A DNA stretch of 64,000 nucleotides from positions 744,001 to 808,000 of the forward strand of contig NC_053133.1 in NCBI RefSeq assembly GCF_010015445.1. The letters are read 5' to 3'. The DNA is from Perca fluviatilis (Eukaryota; Chordata; Actinopteri; Perciformes; Percidae). The position numbers were made by a program, and so were the translations under genes. Within the stretch, counting starts at the first letter, position 1, and the number at the start of each line of letters is the position of its first letter. Below are positions 32,951-45,300 of this stretch, in pieces. A model generated the notes under the pieces. The model did no database searches. It saw only the letters and a list, made by a program, of their open reading frames with translations, and had not been told where the DNA came from.

Positions 32951-33745
32951 GTACTATAAGTGTATGTACGCCCAAAAGCCCAAAATGGCATATGCCAAAA
33001 AAAAGTCAGATTTATATGTTCCCTTTATAAATCACAGATTGACTACAAGCATGTGTACGTGGATCAGCCTCTTATCCCGCCCTGTACACACCCATTTTTA
33101 ACCATAAATAGTCAATGCAAAGCACCTCGTGAATGCTGAACATCAGTATGTTAATGACCCTGGCAGTTGTTCTTTCGTTAGACCGAATCATGGCGAATCA
33201 TGACGACTGGCGGAGAAAAAGCAAAAAAACTCTCAGACGCTTGGGAATTGCTGCCATTGTATTTGGACCGGGATGGCACGGTTCAGGTGTGTTGCACTCT
33301 CTACTGGACACAATTCAGTACACAGATCCAAGAGTGCAGCTTTAGGGAATTTAAATCGGCATATTAGCCAGTCATCGTCATGGTCCCTGAAGTTTCTCTC
33401 CTGAGTCTTCCATTGGGGGTTAGTCCTCCTGCAGTACCAGCAGTGCCATCATGCAGCATTACGCACGGGGGTCACCGCAGTATAAATATGTTTACAACAA
33501 TTAGAGTGATTGTAGACACCACGCCAAAATCACAGCATCAACTAGTGGTATCCCCCACCCCGAGATACAATTTGAACACAAAAAGTCTAATAGGCAAACA
33601 CACTTTTCTTCATGCAGGTTTTTTTATGAACAGTATTAAAGTTCGGACTGATAACGAGTACATTAAGTGTAACTATTGCGCGAGAGCTTAACGGCTGTAT
33701 TTCCAGACTTTGACATTTGATGATATATGCTGTAGGATACTCGTA
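32951..33745. other. Harbinger-type interior, unassigned
   Basis: Directly after LINE-B the text 'gtatgtacgcccaaaagcccaaaatggc' and 'ccctttataaatcacagatt' looks like sub-terminal Harbinger sequence. A 70-residue plus frame at 33133 (basic 'DDWRRKSKKTLRRLG') has no family I can name. Confidence 0.35.
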
Positions 33746-35520
33746 GGGTACAGATTTGATCATTGGCAAATTATCAAATATGTTTTATCAATATTAATAA
33801 AGTTATGAATATGGTTATTAATAACTTTATCAAATCGACAAACAATCAAAACGGGGCACCACCCTGCAAGTCAGGGACCAATAATCAAACTGTGGAACAG
33901 TCTCATTTCTGTAGTAATCCTTTAAAAGGAAACAAAGGAAGGGGTGAATTTGAGCACGGACCTGTTCGACCAGCAATTATCACAATAAGTACACAAATAA
34001 TCACAAGCAACTGCTATTTAAGTATAATAAGATTTATTAACGTCACAGTTATCAGTAGCTAATCAATAATCCTTCAATAATAAACTTATATAGTTTTTAC
34101 AATATCACAACCAAACAAAGCAAAAACAAAGCAGCATATGTCATAGACACGTCTGTGTCTGTGTGTGGGCGTGTGTGAAAGTGAGTGTGTGTAACAGTGA
34201 ATGAAAGTGGAGGGGGCGGTGTCGAAATGTAGTTCTAACACAAAAACTACAAAATGGCTACTCCTGTGAGCTGCACAAAACTATTTAGCCTCAAGAGGGC
34301 GGTAGTGGTGCTGGGTGCCCGAGGAGGGGTTGAAGAGGTCGAGCGGGTTGCTAGGCAACGCGCACGCTTAAACCGTATGCTAGGTCATGTGTTAGCTCTG
34401 TACAAACGTAAGACGACTCCACGTGGTTAAGCTAGCAGCGTTAGCTCGGGAGCTACGTGGCTAGCTTGTGTGTGGGGGTGTGTGTGTGTATAATTAGTAA
34501 AAGAAGAAAGTTGAAGGGAAGAGGCACTCTGATCTTAGTTATCGATAATGGCCAGCCCAGTGGCTAACAGCTGATTTCCGCGATTATCTCGCAGACAGTA
34601 ACTAAACTCCGTGAATGGAGTGATTTAGCAGGTAGCGATTACGGTTTTACCCAGCTACTTAACACCACATAATAAACAGTATCGTGATCAATTATACATT
34701 CACAGAAACAGATTAATAACTACGTATAGGCCAGTACATAATTAAAGTCACAGATCACATTAATGGCAACAAGTGGTAGCGAACCCTTTGCTCATTAATA
34801 AAACAAACCAAACACACTAGTTCTAACGTCTGCCCAGAACTGTGTAAAGCCTTACTGTGTGTTGTTTGTAGTTAATCTCTCGCCAGAGTTTAACGATCCG
34901 TTTCGTCCAGAGCAGTGGACGACACGCGATCCAGGTCGACGACGCAAGAAGAACGGAACGTAGTCCTTTTCTTGAATCCGGGCTGATTAAACCCGCTGCC
35001 GATGTGAGGAGATACTGGGTCAGTATCCCCTCGGATCCCTTGTATATCAGAAAGATATAAAATGTCCCAGCTCAATCTCGACCAACGCGGTGACACTGGT
35101 TAAGCTAGTCCGGACTGCCTCACCTCCTGTCAGTAAACTGAATTACTGTGGAAAGCAAAGAAACACAAACGCCGACAGCTTTTATCCTTCCTCCACCTCC
35201 TAGTGGCGGGGTGGTGCATTCAAAGGCCCGACAGCCAATGGCAAAAAGCGCAACCTTGTCACAGGTGTGAAGCAGTTCTTTGTCTCACCACCAGTCTGCC
35301 TTGCCCTCCTCGTGTTGAAGGTAGAATCTCCATTTCGGCGACTCTGCTTCCAAGTGGCGGCCTGTAGGAGTTTGGTGAAACTGGCTTTGGGATTCACATG
35401 TAGGCCATGCCTTCCCTGTGTCCTTTGTCTCTGCAGTCAGCTCAATCTAATTTAAAATCAATGTTTAACCCCCTGCTTGTTCCCAACAATGCACAGTTTT
35501 AAAGACAGATATTTAGTTAT
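33746..35520. other. LTR-like or other inserted repeat, unidentified
   Basis: It begins with the ~48-bp segment also present at 14308-14357, then a short inverted run ('aataaagttatgaatatggttattaataactttat'). A purine-rich section and a GC-richer section follow. It contains no retroelement coding sequence. Length and composition would fit a solo LTR, but I cannot find matching ends or a target duplication. Confidence 0.3.
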
Positions 35521-36064
35521 TTACACTGTGTTCTTCAGTTATCTAATGTAGGGTATTTTATGCTATCCTGTATTCCATGTAGTCGGGCCATCTCCTCCTC
35601 CTGCGCTCCGTAGCGGACAATGTGACGGCGAGACAATGCCGATTAAACATTAAGAACACATTTGTATTAAAGATTTGAGTTGGCTTTTACAAGGTGTTTA
35701 TGGAACAAGTATCACTAAGTTCAAGCGCAAATAACACTGCTGGATTTAATCTTCATGGTAATGTGGATGATATTGAGTGAAAAAATGTGCGTGAGGCATA
35801 TCAATACTTGAAAATATTAAGAGTAATCGTTTTTCCCATTTACTTTCTGCAGTCTGACTTCAGTTCACCACCTCACCATCTGCATCGGCAATTCCTATTT
35901 TGTCTCCAAAATGTGCGTACGCATGGTTCAGAGTTTGCGTGGAGGACCGCACATTCTCCCGTCAAGTTTGTTTTTTATAAATCACAACCTTTGCGTGGGA
36001 AGTGGCGTACGCACGTTTTCAGCCCCGTTTTGTGCGTACGCCACGTTTATAAATGAGACCCCTG

Positions 36065-36935
36065 GAGCTCGGTAGACAACAACAAATATAATTGGCTGTA
36101 ATGTTTTCCATGTTGGATGTTGAAGATTAAGAACAAGGCTTTCAAATGACTTATAATTTAGTTTAGGTTTAGGATTAATTAACAGACTTGAATCAAATAT
36201 GGCTGCAACTCCCCCTCCTCGGGCTGAGCCTCTAGGAATTTATGTATTGTTGTGACTGGGAGGAGTGGCTTCATTTAGACTAACATATTCTTCATGGCCC
36301 AGCCATGTTTCAATAAGACGGAATAGATCAATTTGATTATGTGATATCAAATCGTTTACTAGTACTGCTTTAGAAGACAGAGATCTGATGTTTAATAGTC
36401 CACATCTAATTTTCCTATTCTGTTCTCTATCATTGCAGTGGTAGTTTCAATTCCAATTAGGTTGTTAAGTATAGCCCCTCTTTTGTTTACCTTTGATTTA
36501 ACTGATCTGAGTCGGGGGACAGACACCGTGGTTGCGGGATTATGAGCAATAATAGAATTATTGATTAAAAATAATTTTCCTGCCAAAGACCTGACATTCA
36601 GTAGGGCTATTGTTAGTGTATTAAAATAATTATCCGTCTCATTTTTTGGGACAGGCTGTGGCTGATGGGGAACGGATGCTAAATTGACTATGTTTGCAGT
36701 TAGCTTCTTATTACTTAGGGGATTCACCACTTTGTATGGTCTATTGTTGATTATAACTGGACTAGTAGTAGTACTATATGTTACCCTATAGAAGACATTT
36801 TCAGATCCATCCACTTGTAAAGTGACATATGTCACAGAATAAGTGTTAACCTTGACCTGTTGGTGGCACTGTATGAAAAGTAAAGGCATGACCAAAGACA
36901 TTCCAATTCATCTTTTGGGACCATGGATATCTATA
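36065..36935 (-). pseudogene. L2-A LINE: 5' part, start of endonuclease
   Basis: Minus strand. The frame 36901-36392 contains 'ALLNVRSLAGKLFLINN', the conserved N-V-R-S-L start of LINE endonucleases, after a ~95-residue N-terminal stretch. Below 36300 another frame reads 'RGSARGGGVAAIFDSSLL', the G-G-V-A motif, then a run toward 'IFVVVY'. The order fits the other L2-A pieces, and the Harbinger-type unit explains the gap. The 5' UTR probably extends to the L1-1 insertion. Confidence 0.8.
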
Positions 36936-36987
36936 CCAATTATAATAGCAATACATTGAATAGTTGTCGAGACACTTTACTAAAAAC

Positions 36988-37003
36988 AAAAACTGTCAAC
37001 CTT
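36988..37003. repeat. L1-1 target-site duplication, left copy
   Basis: AAAAACTGTCAACCTT. The identical 16 bases occur at 46442-46457 directly after the L1-1 A-rich tail. Confidence 0.92.
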
Positions 37004-37143
37004 GGGACTTCCGGTGAGGCACGAGGCAAGATGGCAGCAGGGCACTGAGCTCCGGCTTGACCCCCCCCTAACTTCTCCGTGCAGTCGAGCCCGCAGACAC
37101 TTTTGGTGCACGTTACAGATAAAGAAAGGTTGGATTTACAACG

Positions 37144-38034
37144 ATGGCTTCCAAAAAAGATTCTACCTCGATTAAGAAAGACCCTGCCAGCAGAAGAAAT
37201 CAAGCTAGCGATCCTACAGAGGACATAGCCGGACTAATAAAGCAAGCAATGGCGTCCGAGATGGAGTCCCTGCAAGAAACGGTAGCTACCATGCTAAAAG
37301 ACTCTCTGGAAAATGCTCTCAATCCCTTACAGAAGCAGATGGCTGAAAATGGCAATATCCTCCGGTCGCTGAAAGAGCAAGGTGAAATCCACGCAAAAAA
37401 ATTCAGCACCGTTTTCAACAAGATAGATAGCATACAGGTTAGCTTACGTAAGAACGAGAAAGAGACTAGCTCATGTGTCGTAGAGGTGACTAAGTTACAG
37501 AAGAAGCTTAATGACTTAGAGGATAGATCTAGGAGGAATAATGTCTGACTGGTGGGCCTGCCTATGGGCGCTGAAGGAGATGATCCAAGAGGCTACCTCC
37601 AGAGGATGCTCCCCATCTGGATACCAGAACTGGAGAAGTCCTGTAGCTCTCCGTTGGAGATAGATAGAGCGCATCGGATCTTTTCGAACAACACCTCGAG
37701 ACCGCGGACCATGGTTTTTCGGCTATTGCGATACACAGACCGGCAGGCCATCCTGGAGGGTGCGAGGAGAGCGAAACCTCTCTGTGACGGCACCCAGCTA
37801 CGGTTCTTCGCCGACTACAGTCCCGGGACAACGGAGGAGCGGCAGAAATATAAAGGGATCCGCGCTGCGCTTCGACACAAGGGGATTGACTCCTTCGTAG
37901 TATACCCAGCGATACTAAAAGTGAGCTACAAGGGCATGAAGATGTCGTTTAACTCAGCAGAAGAGGCAAACGAAGCTCTGAAATCCTCACTACTGGGAGA
38001 TGGGGAAGAAGATCCTAGGCTTCAAGATTCATAG
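37144..38034 (+). pseudogene. L1-1 ORF1p, RNA-binding protein with one stop
   Basis: In L1 elements this trimeric chaperone coats the element RNA. The ATG at 37144 follows the 5' UTR. Residues ~1-30 are basic and Lys-rich. Residues ~30-130 form a coiled coil (heptad-like 'LQETVATMLKDSLENALNPL', ending 'LQKKLNDLEDRSRRNN'). The RRM-like and C-terminal domains follow ('IDRAHRI', 'MVFRLLRYTDRQAIL', 'LRFFADYSP'). A TGA at 37546-37548 splits the frame just after RRNNV, where the family usually has Arg, so a single CpG-type C-to-T change is the likely cause. The downstream part stays in the same frame to the stop at 38032. Confidence 0.9.
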
Positions 38035-38658
38035 TTTTTGCAGGAGTTGGAGGCGCAGTGAGAACTTTGGCTGACCGGTCTGGGTAGGTTAACCTAGAAA
38101 TATGCTACGGCATTAAGGACTAGCTCAAATGCTTTTTGCAATTAAGGTGGGCTTGTACTCGTTGGGTTTGTACCTAGTATAACATACCATAAGGCAATGG
38201 TTTAGTTAGTTTGTTCTTTTTCATATCATTTAACATGGTATGGAGGTTAGTTTCCCATATTACAGCCAGCCCCACTGGGATAAGCTAAGATAGTGGGTCT
38301 TAACGCTATTCCAATCTGCTTATTATTATTATTCCAAGTTACATCTAATGTTTGGATGTTTGACAACAATACCTAAAGTTCGACTTGAATTGTAGCTGGT
38401 TTGTTTTTAATTTCTCATTTGCATGATTAAACATGTGTTAATGTGAAGATTTATTGTATTCACGTAGTTCTGTGGAGCAGAGTTGGTTATTAGTATATAT
38501 GGTATTACCGTATATTGAGTGTGTTACTTTTGAACGAGGAAGAATGTGAAGTAGGTGGATTAGGGATTATCCTTGACAAGCATACCACTGTTTTCTGTCT
38601 TAACTTCCCTTTTTATTTCTGTGGGCATGTACGTGAACACAAGTTTGGGTGATGCGGG
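38035..38658 (+). other. L1-1 inter-ORF region
   Basis: About 620 bases between ORF1 and ORF2 with no coding signal; AT-rich. Long inter-ORF regions are normal in fish L1 elements. Confidence 0.6.
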
Positions 38659-41600
38659 GTGGGTGGTCGGTGCTTGACATTGCTAAGTGACGCTCACAGA
38701 TGTTACAAACTAAAGGGAGGAGGGGGGAGGGGAGGGAAGAAGATCAGGCAGGGCTCCACCACTAACGCAGAGGCGCGAATCCAGGGGAAGGTTAACAACA
38801 CAGACAAATTAGAACACTTCTCTGTTATGTCATTTAATGTTAGGGGGCTAAACTCTCCTTACAAACGCTCAAAAGTCTTGGACTTCTTGCGTAGAAAGAA
38901 AGTAGATATCGCACTGCTTCAAGAAACCCATCTCAAACCTAATGATGTAGCTAGAGTTCAGAATCACTTTTACAAACCAGTTGTGGCAGCGGCTGACGGC
39001 ACTCGCACCAAAGGTGTTCTGATATTAATGAGACGGGGTATTAATCTCTTAGTTGAAAGAACTGGCTCTGACAATGACGGACGTCTAGCTTTTTGCTGTA
39101 CGTCCATTCAAGGCAAAAAAGTTGCTTTCATTAGCCTATACGCTCCAACTGTATTTGAAGCTAATTTTTTTCCCTCAGTGACCTCGCACTTATTAAAGCT
39201 TGATGATTATCAACTTTATGTGGGGGCAGATATGAATGCGGTTATAAATAACAAGCTTGACAAGTCCCTTACAGTGGTATCAAATACCCAGGGGTCTGCC
39301 TCCAAGGCACTCAACCTATTTATAGAGGACTTGAATTTAATTGATGTGTGGAGGGTGCATAATACGTCGGCTAAAGACTATACTTTTTTCTCCTCGAGGC
39401 ATAAAACCTTTTCACGAATAGATTACATCCTTGTATCATCGGGTCTGTTATCCTTAGTACATTCAGTAGAATTCATGCCCCGACATTTATCCGATCATAA
39501 TCCACTTCTGTCTACTTTTAATTATGGGAAAATTAAGAATAAGTTTTCTAGATGGAGGTTCAACACTTCCCTTTTAAAAAATGAAGACTTCCTGACACAG
39601 CTTAGACCAAAATTAGAGGAATTTATAAGTTTCAATAGGGACAGTGTCTCAGATGTGACTGTGATTTGGGCCTCTATCAAGGGTTTCATACGGAATAATG
39701 CTATATGGTTTGGCTCTCACCTGCATAAAAGTAGATTACAAAATATCTCCAAATTAGAAGAGGGCATTAAGATTTTGGAAGGTGATCTGAAAAGAAAATA
39801 CACCTCAACAAAAGAGAACCAGCTTAAAACAAGACAGGCAGAATTGAATGACTTATTGAGACGTAGGGCGGAATATATGATCCATATAACCAAACACAAA
39901 TATTATGCAGAGGACAGCAGGCCAAGTCATTTGTTGGCGCTAACCCTAAAGCAGCAGGAGGCAAGAAGAACTATACCAGCGATTAGATGTTCTAGACGGG
40001 GTGTTGTGTCCTCAACGGAAGAAATTAATGAGACTTTTAAAGATTTCTTTAAACACCTGTATACAGGTGGCCCAACCCCTTCCGAAACAGAGTTCTCTAA
40101 CTTTTTTAATGGATTGGACCTCCCTACATTGTCAGCACAAGACACAGATGCTTTAGACTCCGCCATTACATTGGAGGAGTTACTTAAAGCAGTTAAAGCC
40201 ACAAATAAAGGCAAAACGCCAGGTGTTGACGGCATACCAGTTGAGGTTTACTTTGCATTCTGGGATATTCTTGGACCAATATGGCTGGATACGCTGAATT
40301 ACGCAGTTGAACAGGGGGGTTTTCATAGGGACTTAAATACGGCCTTGATTACAGTTATTCCTAAACCTGGTAAGGACCCTTTAGAATGTGCCAGTCACCG
40401 CCCAATATCTTTGATAAATGCTGATCTCAAGATATTCTCCAAAGTTCTGTCTAGTAGACTTGAAAAAGTTATAGGGAAAATAATTAGCCCAGACCAGACA
40501 GGTTTTATGAAGGGACGTTTGGCCTCCGATAAACTGCGGCCTATTATTCTTAGATGCCGAAAAGGCATTTGACCGGCTAGAATGGCCATATTTTTGGAGG
40601 GTTATGAAAGAATTTAAGTTTGGCAGTAAATTTATTAACATGATTCAAACGCTGTATACTAACCCTTCAGCCCGTTTTGTTTTTTGTGTGGGGGGGCGTG
40701 TCGGAGCTGTTTGGAATGTACGGGCACACGCACGAGGATCCTCTGTCTCCTTTACTTTTCACGCTATCAATAGAACCGATGGCACATCTGATTAGAAATT
40801 CTCCTACAATCTCTCCAATCACAGTAGGCACAACGTCCCATTCAATATCGCTCTATGCGGATGATACATTAATTTATATGGCAAATGTCGAACACACTCT
40901 CCCATGTGTCCTAAACGCACTAGAGTCTTTCAGATATCTCTCAGGATACAAAGTTAATCTGTCAAAATCGGCGCTTATGCTTATCAATACGGATCAAAGT
41001 AGGCTAACTCTCCCGGCTCAGATTAATGTTGCAAGTGAGGTTTTATACCTGGGTATTAGGGTTAATACCTCCCCATTGTCTGTGGCTAAAATAAATTACT
41101 CTTCAATTCTTAAAAGAACTGAGGACGACATTAATAGATGGAAATGTTTACCGAGTTCAGTGCCAGCCCGTATAGCAGTCCTCAAAATGATTATTCTACC
41201 TCGCATCAATTTTATAAGCTCAATGATCCCATTGGCACCTCCTGCAGGATATTGTCAAAAATTGGTCACTTTATTTCGAAATTATGTATGGAATGGTAAA
41301 CGTCCGCAATTAAGGTGGTCAGCCCTCCAGGTCAGTGGGAGGAACGGGGGACTGGCGTGTCCTAACTTTAAGCTTTACCACTGGGCGCTTATTTTAAAGG
41401 GTCTAAGAAACTGGACGGAGGAGGATAACATTTCTTCTTGGAAAAGTATAGAACAAGACTTAATAGCACCAATACGGCTAAAAGATTTTGCTCTGGTAGG
41501 TATATCTACCAAGAAATGTGCGTTACGTTATGGTCCGATCATGGCGTATATGATACAAATATTTAGAGCAGCAGAAAAATTCATAAAATTTAAAAAGACG

Positions 41601-42050
41601 TGGTGCAAGACTTCCCCATTATGGCATAATAGTCGCCTTCTGTCGGGGGGAAAACCGTTTGCTAACAAGCATTGGAAAGAGAAAGGAATTAATACCCTTC
41701 AGGATATTAGTGGGGAAAGTGCTATTCTTGACTTCCAGGAGCTGGTGTCTCAATATGATGTTGATAAGCACTCCCTATTCTTTTATTTCAGAATGAGATC
41801 AGCCTGTAAAGCCTATGGGGTTCCTTGGGGGTCTGAGTTAAAGGACCATCCCATTTTGAGCTGGATACACAACTCTCCCAAGCAGATGGTGTCATACCTA
41901 TATAACAAATTAAATTCCCAGAAATATATGCCCACACCAGGAATGAAAGCTTGGGATAGAGATATATCAGTAGTGGGACAGGACTTAGACTGGGAGGTTA
42001 TTTGGGGTAATGTAGCTGGTGCCTCAAAAAACCCAAACCATAGATATATA
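38659..42050 (+). pseudogene. L1-1 ORF2p: endonuclease and reverse transcriptase
   Basis: The endonuclease starts with 'VMSFNVRGLNSPYKR' (about 38826), then 'LLQETHL', 'ISLYAP', 'VGADMNAV' and 'RIDYILVS' with 'LSDHNPLL' near 39500. RT follows: 'GKTPGVDGIPVEVY' (40208), 'LITVIPKPGKD', 'SHRPISLINADLKIFSKVL', '[11 protein letters not shown]', '[12 protein letters not shown]' (40550) and catalytic 'SLYADDTLIYM' (about 40850). The frame shifts once near 40545 and again near 40700, and the G-T-R-Q-x-x-P-L-S-P block is damaged. Otherwise the frame is open to the nested LINE, after 'NPNHRYI' at 42050. The C-terminus resumes at 45831. Confidence 0.92.
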
Positions 42051-42391
42051 TGGTCTCAGCTATATACTTGGAAAATGGCGGAGCGGACGTGGAGTACGGC
42101 AGGTGCTGCTGGAGTTCGCTCGGCCAAAACCAAATATAAGTACAATATTAACCTCAATAAGAATGGTTTTTGTTGCAAATCAAACCTCAAACCGAGAACT
42201 GGAACCGGATTAAAGCAATTTCTTGGAGATATGGCGTATCGAGGCGGAATGTTTATTTACATTTTACTCTCCTGTTGCTTTCGCTCCGTTGCTGCTGGCT
42301 TGGTCGAGCTGGCGGTGTTGCGCCGGGGAGCGTTGTTGTCTTCGCTCAGCTGAGTCATCAAGCTGCATATTCAAATATCCTGAGCAATGGA

Positions 42392-45300
42392 ATGGCTAAC
42401 TTACCAGCTACTGTCCGGCCACGCTCTAGGATGAAATCTTCAAGCCCAAATTACAAGCTAACCAGCTACCTGCTAATCACGATCTTACTGGCAGGTGACG
42501 TTCATTCAAACCCAGGACCAGTTTGCAAAGTTGAACAAAAGCCTTTTTTGCCGGATAACGTTACACCTCAGCTTGTAAACACCACTGAACTGCATCAAGG
42601 AAGTGACAATCGATCTGTAAGTCCGATCGCAACTCCACAAAACACTATTCTTAACCTGAATGGTTGTATACATAAAGAACATTTAAATAGAATGACGACT
42701 AAAAGGAAGTTTGAACTTTTTCAACCAGTAAACCAGTCTAAAGTATTGTGGGATAAAAGACTAAAACCCAAAGGCCTGCTCGGAGGACATCTGAATATAA
42801 GAAGTATTGTGTCAAAGACAGAGCAAATTGAGGGTCTGCTGATGGACTCAAATTTGGACTTTCTTTTTCTCTCTGAATCATGGCTAACCGAGTTATCACC
42901 AAAGACTGCTTTTGCTGTACAGGGATATCATGTTTTTAGGAAAGATAGAAAATCAGGTAGAGGAGGAGGAGTCCTTCTGTATGTTCGTAATCATTTTAAA
43001 TGTGTGGAGGTTCATCTTAATTCAATGCAAGATTTAGAAAGTATTACTGTTACTATTGTTTTATCTCCTCAAATGTCTTTTACTGTGGTTGGATTATACA
43101 GACCCCCTACTTCTACAAAGACATTTTATGACAAATTGAAATCTGTACTAAAGGAAATTGGTTCAAAAACTGAATTAATTGTTTTAGGTGATTTTAATAT
43201 AAACTGGGCGGAAAAACCTAAGAGATATCAACTTAAAAATATATTGGATCAGTTTAATCTCACACAAATGATCCTTGGCCCAACTAGGATTACTCAATCA
43301 ACACAAACTCAGATAGATTTAATTTTTACTAATAAACCTGAAAGAATTACAAAATCATTTAATCTGGTAACAGGTATGTCAGACCACAACTTGACCCTAA
43401 TTGTAAGAAAGTTGACAAAAAAAAGGTTTCTATACAGACAAGAAGGCAAAAACGTTTTTAATGTTATACCAAAATCCCTAATCGGCCAATTAGAGGAGAA
43501 ATTAAAGGACATAGACTGGAATGATGTTATGCAGTCTGGTGATATAGAACAAGCATTTATCTATATGGTGGATAGAGTGAATACGACTAAAAATGAATTT
43601 AGTAAAAATATATCTTACTCGAGTAAAATACATCTGCCATGGTTAAATGAACAGCTCTGGAAGCTAATGAAGCAGAGAGACTTGGCTTTAAAGGCTGCTC
43701 TTAAATCAAAATTACCACATGATAAGAGAAAATTCCAGAATTTGCTAAATAAAGTAGTAAAAGAATTAAGACAGGCCAAAGCTAATTATTTTATTAAATT
43801 AATTGAGGATTCTAAAGGAAACAGTAAATTAATTTGGAAAAATATTGATAAAATTACAAAGAAGGAGAATAAATCTGTTCAAAATTGGATTATACAGGAC
43901 CAATTGAAATTAATAGAAGATAAAGAAAAAATAGCTACAATTTTTAACTCTTTCTTCTTGAACTCTGTAGAGTGTCTGGCGAGGAAATTTGGTTTTAGAT
44001 CTGGAGTACTACAACCTATGAACAATGAAGCTCCTGTTTTCAAAATTGAAAATGTTTCAGAATCTACTGTATTGAAAACAATTGATAATTTAAAAGGATC
44101 TAGGTCTAAAGATGTTTATGACATTGATGCACGATTTTTTAAAACTTATAAAACAATTTTTTGCAAACCTCTAACACACTTGACAAATTTGTCAATAGCA
44201 AACTCCTATTTTCCAAATTGCTGGAAAATGGCGGCAGTGACACCTATTTTTAAAGCAGGTGATAGGACTCTTCCATCAAATTACAGACCCATAAGTATCC
44301 TTCCAATAGCATCAAAAATTGTAGAAAGAGTAGTTTGTGATCAATTAATTACTTATTTAAATGAAAGTGAAGTAAATCTACACCCAATGCAATTTGGGTT
44401 TCGAAAAAATTATTCTACAGAAACGGCTAATTGTTATTTTGTCGAACAAATTAGAAGTCAACTTGACAAAGGTGGTGTTGTTGGAGCTGTGTTTTTAGAC
44501 TTAGCTAAGGCTTTTGACACAGTGAATCATAACTGTTTAATGTCAAAGCTTCAGAATTTTAATTTATCAGATACTGCCTTGAAGTGGATGAAATCATACC
44601 TCAGTAATAGAAGTCAATGCACAAGAGTGGTTGATAAATGCTCTTCATTTGCTAGCTGTCCTACGGGGGTTCCTCAAGGGTCAATTTTAGGACCGATTTT
44701 ATTTAGTATTTATATTAATGATTTGCCTCAAGCATGTCCAGGTGTTAATGTTATAATGTATGCAGATGATACTGTGCTTTTTACTCATGCAAGAACTAAA
44801 GAACTAGCTGCAAGCAAACTGTCATCTGCAATGGTGAAAGTCTCAGATTGGTTGAATGAGTCATGTTTGTCTCTTAATGTGAGTAAAACTGTATGCACGT
44901 ATTTCACTGTACGAAAACAAAACTCTGTGAATCCAGATATTATATTTAATGGTGAAGCAATTAAATTTGTGACACATGTTAAATATTTAGGAATAATAAT
45001 AGACCAACACCTGTCTTTTAAAAAGCAAGTAAAAAGAGTTATAAATAATGTTAAATTCAATTTGAATAATTTTAAAAACATCAGGCACCAGCTCTCTCAA
45101 TCAGCTGCCCTTCTCCTAGTACATACTCTGATTCTCCCTCACTTGTCCTATTGTATAACAACTTGGTCACAAGCAGATGTAACTACACTTAAGCCTGTGT
45201 ACTCTCTTCATAAACAAATTATGAAAGTGTTAGATAAAAAACCAAGGGACTACTATTATTGTACTATTTTGAAAAGGTTACATTTTTTAAGTTTTAAGAA

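Larger units (their letters stand above)
29050..36064. mobile_element. Harbinger-type unit, 7 kb between inverted ends
   Basis: The left end is GGGTCTCATTTATAAA at 29053. The right end, reverse-complemented, is the same GGGTCTCATTTATAAA, ending at 36061. CTG flanks both sides (29050-29052 and 36062-36064), and L2-A sequence reads across. 'gtgcgtacgc' motifs cluster near the right end (35910-36045). No Harbinger transposase or Myb-like protein was recognised. Most of the length is cargo: LINE-B and an LTR-like or unassigned block. Superfamily is inferred from end type and 3-bp duplication. Confidence 0.75.

Noticed and set aside
36961..36987. 'gtcgagacactttac' as a further L2 3' tail
   Set aside because: Only about 14 bases match the L2 tail, with no adjoining tail sequence; treated as chance or L2-A 5' sequence.
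42170..42391. Upstream extension of the CR1-like LINE ORF
   Set aside because: The segment is most likely 5' UTR: it lacks family motifs, and the ATG at 42392 starts the compact N-terminus leading to the 2A-like motif.
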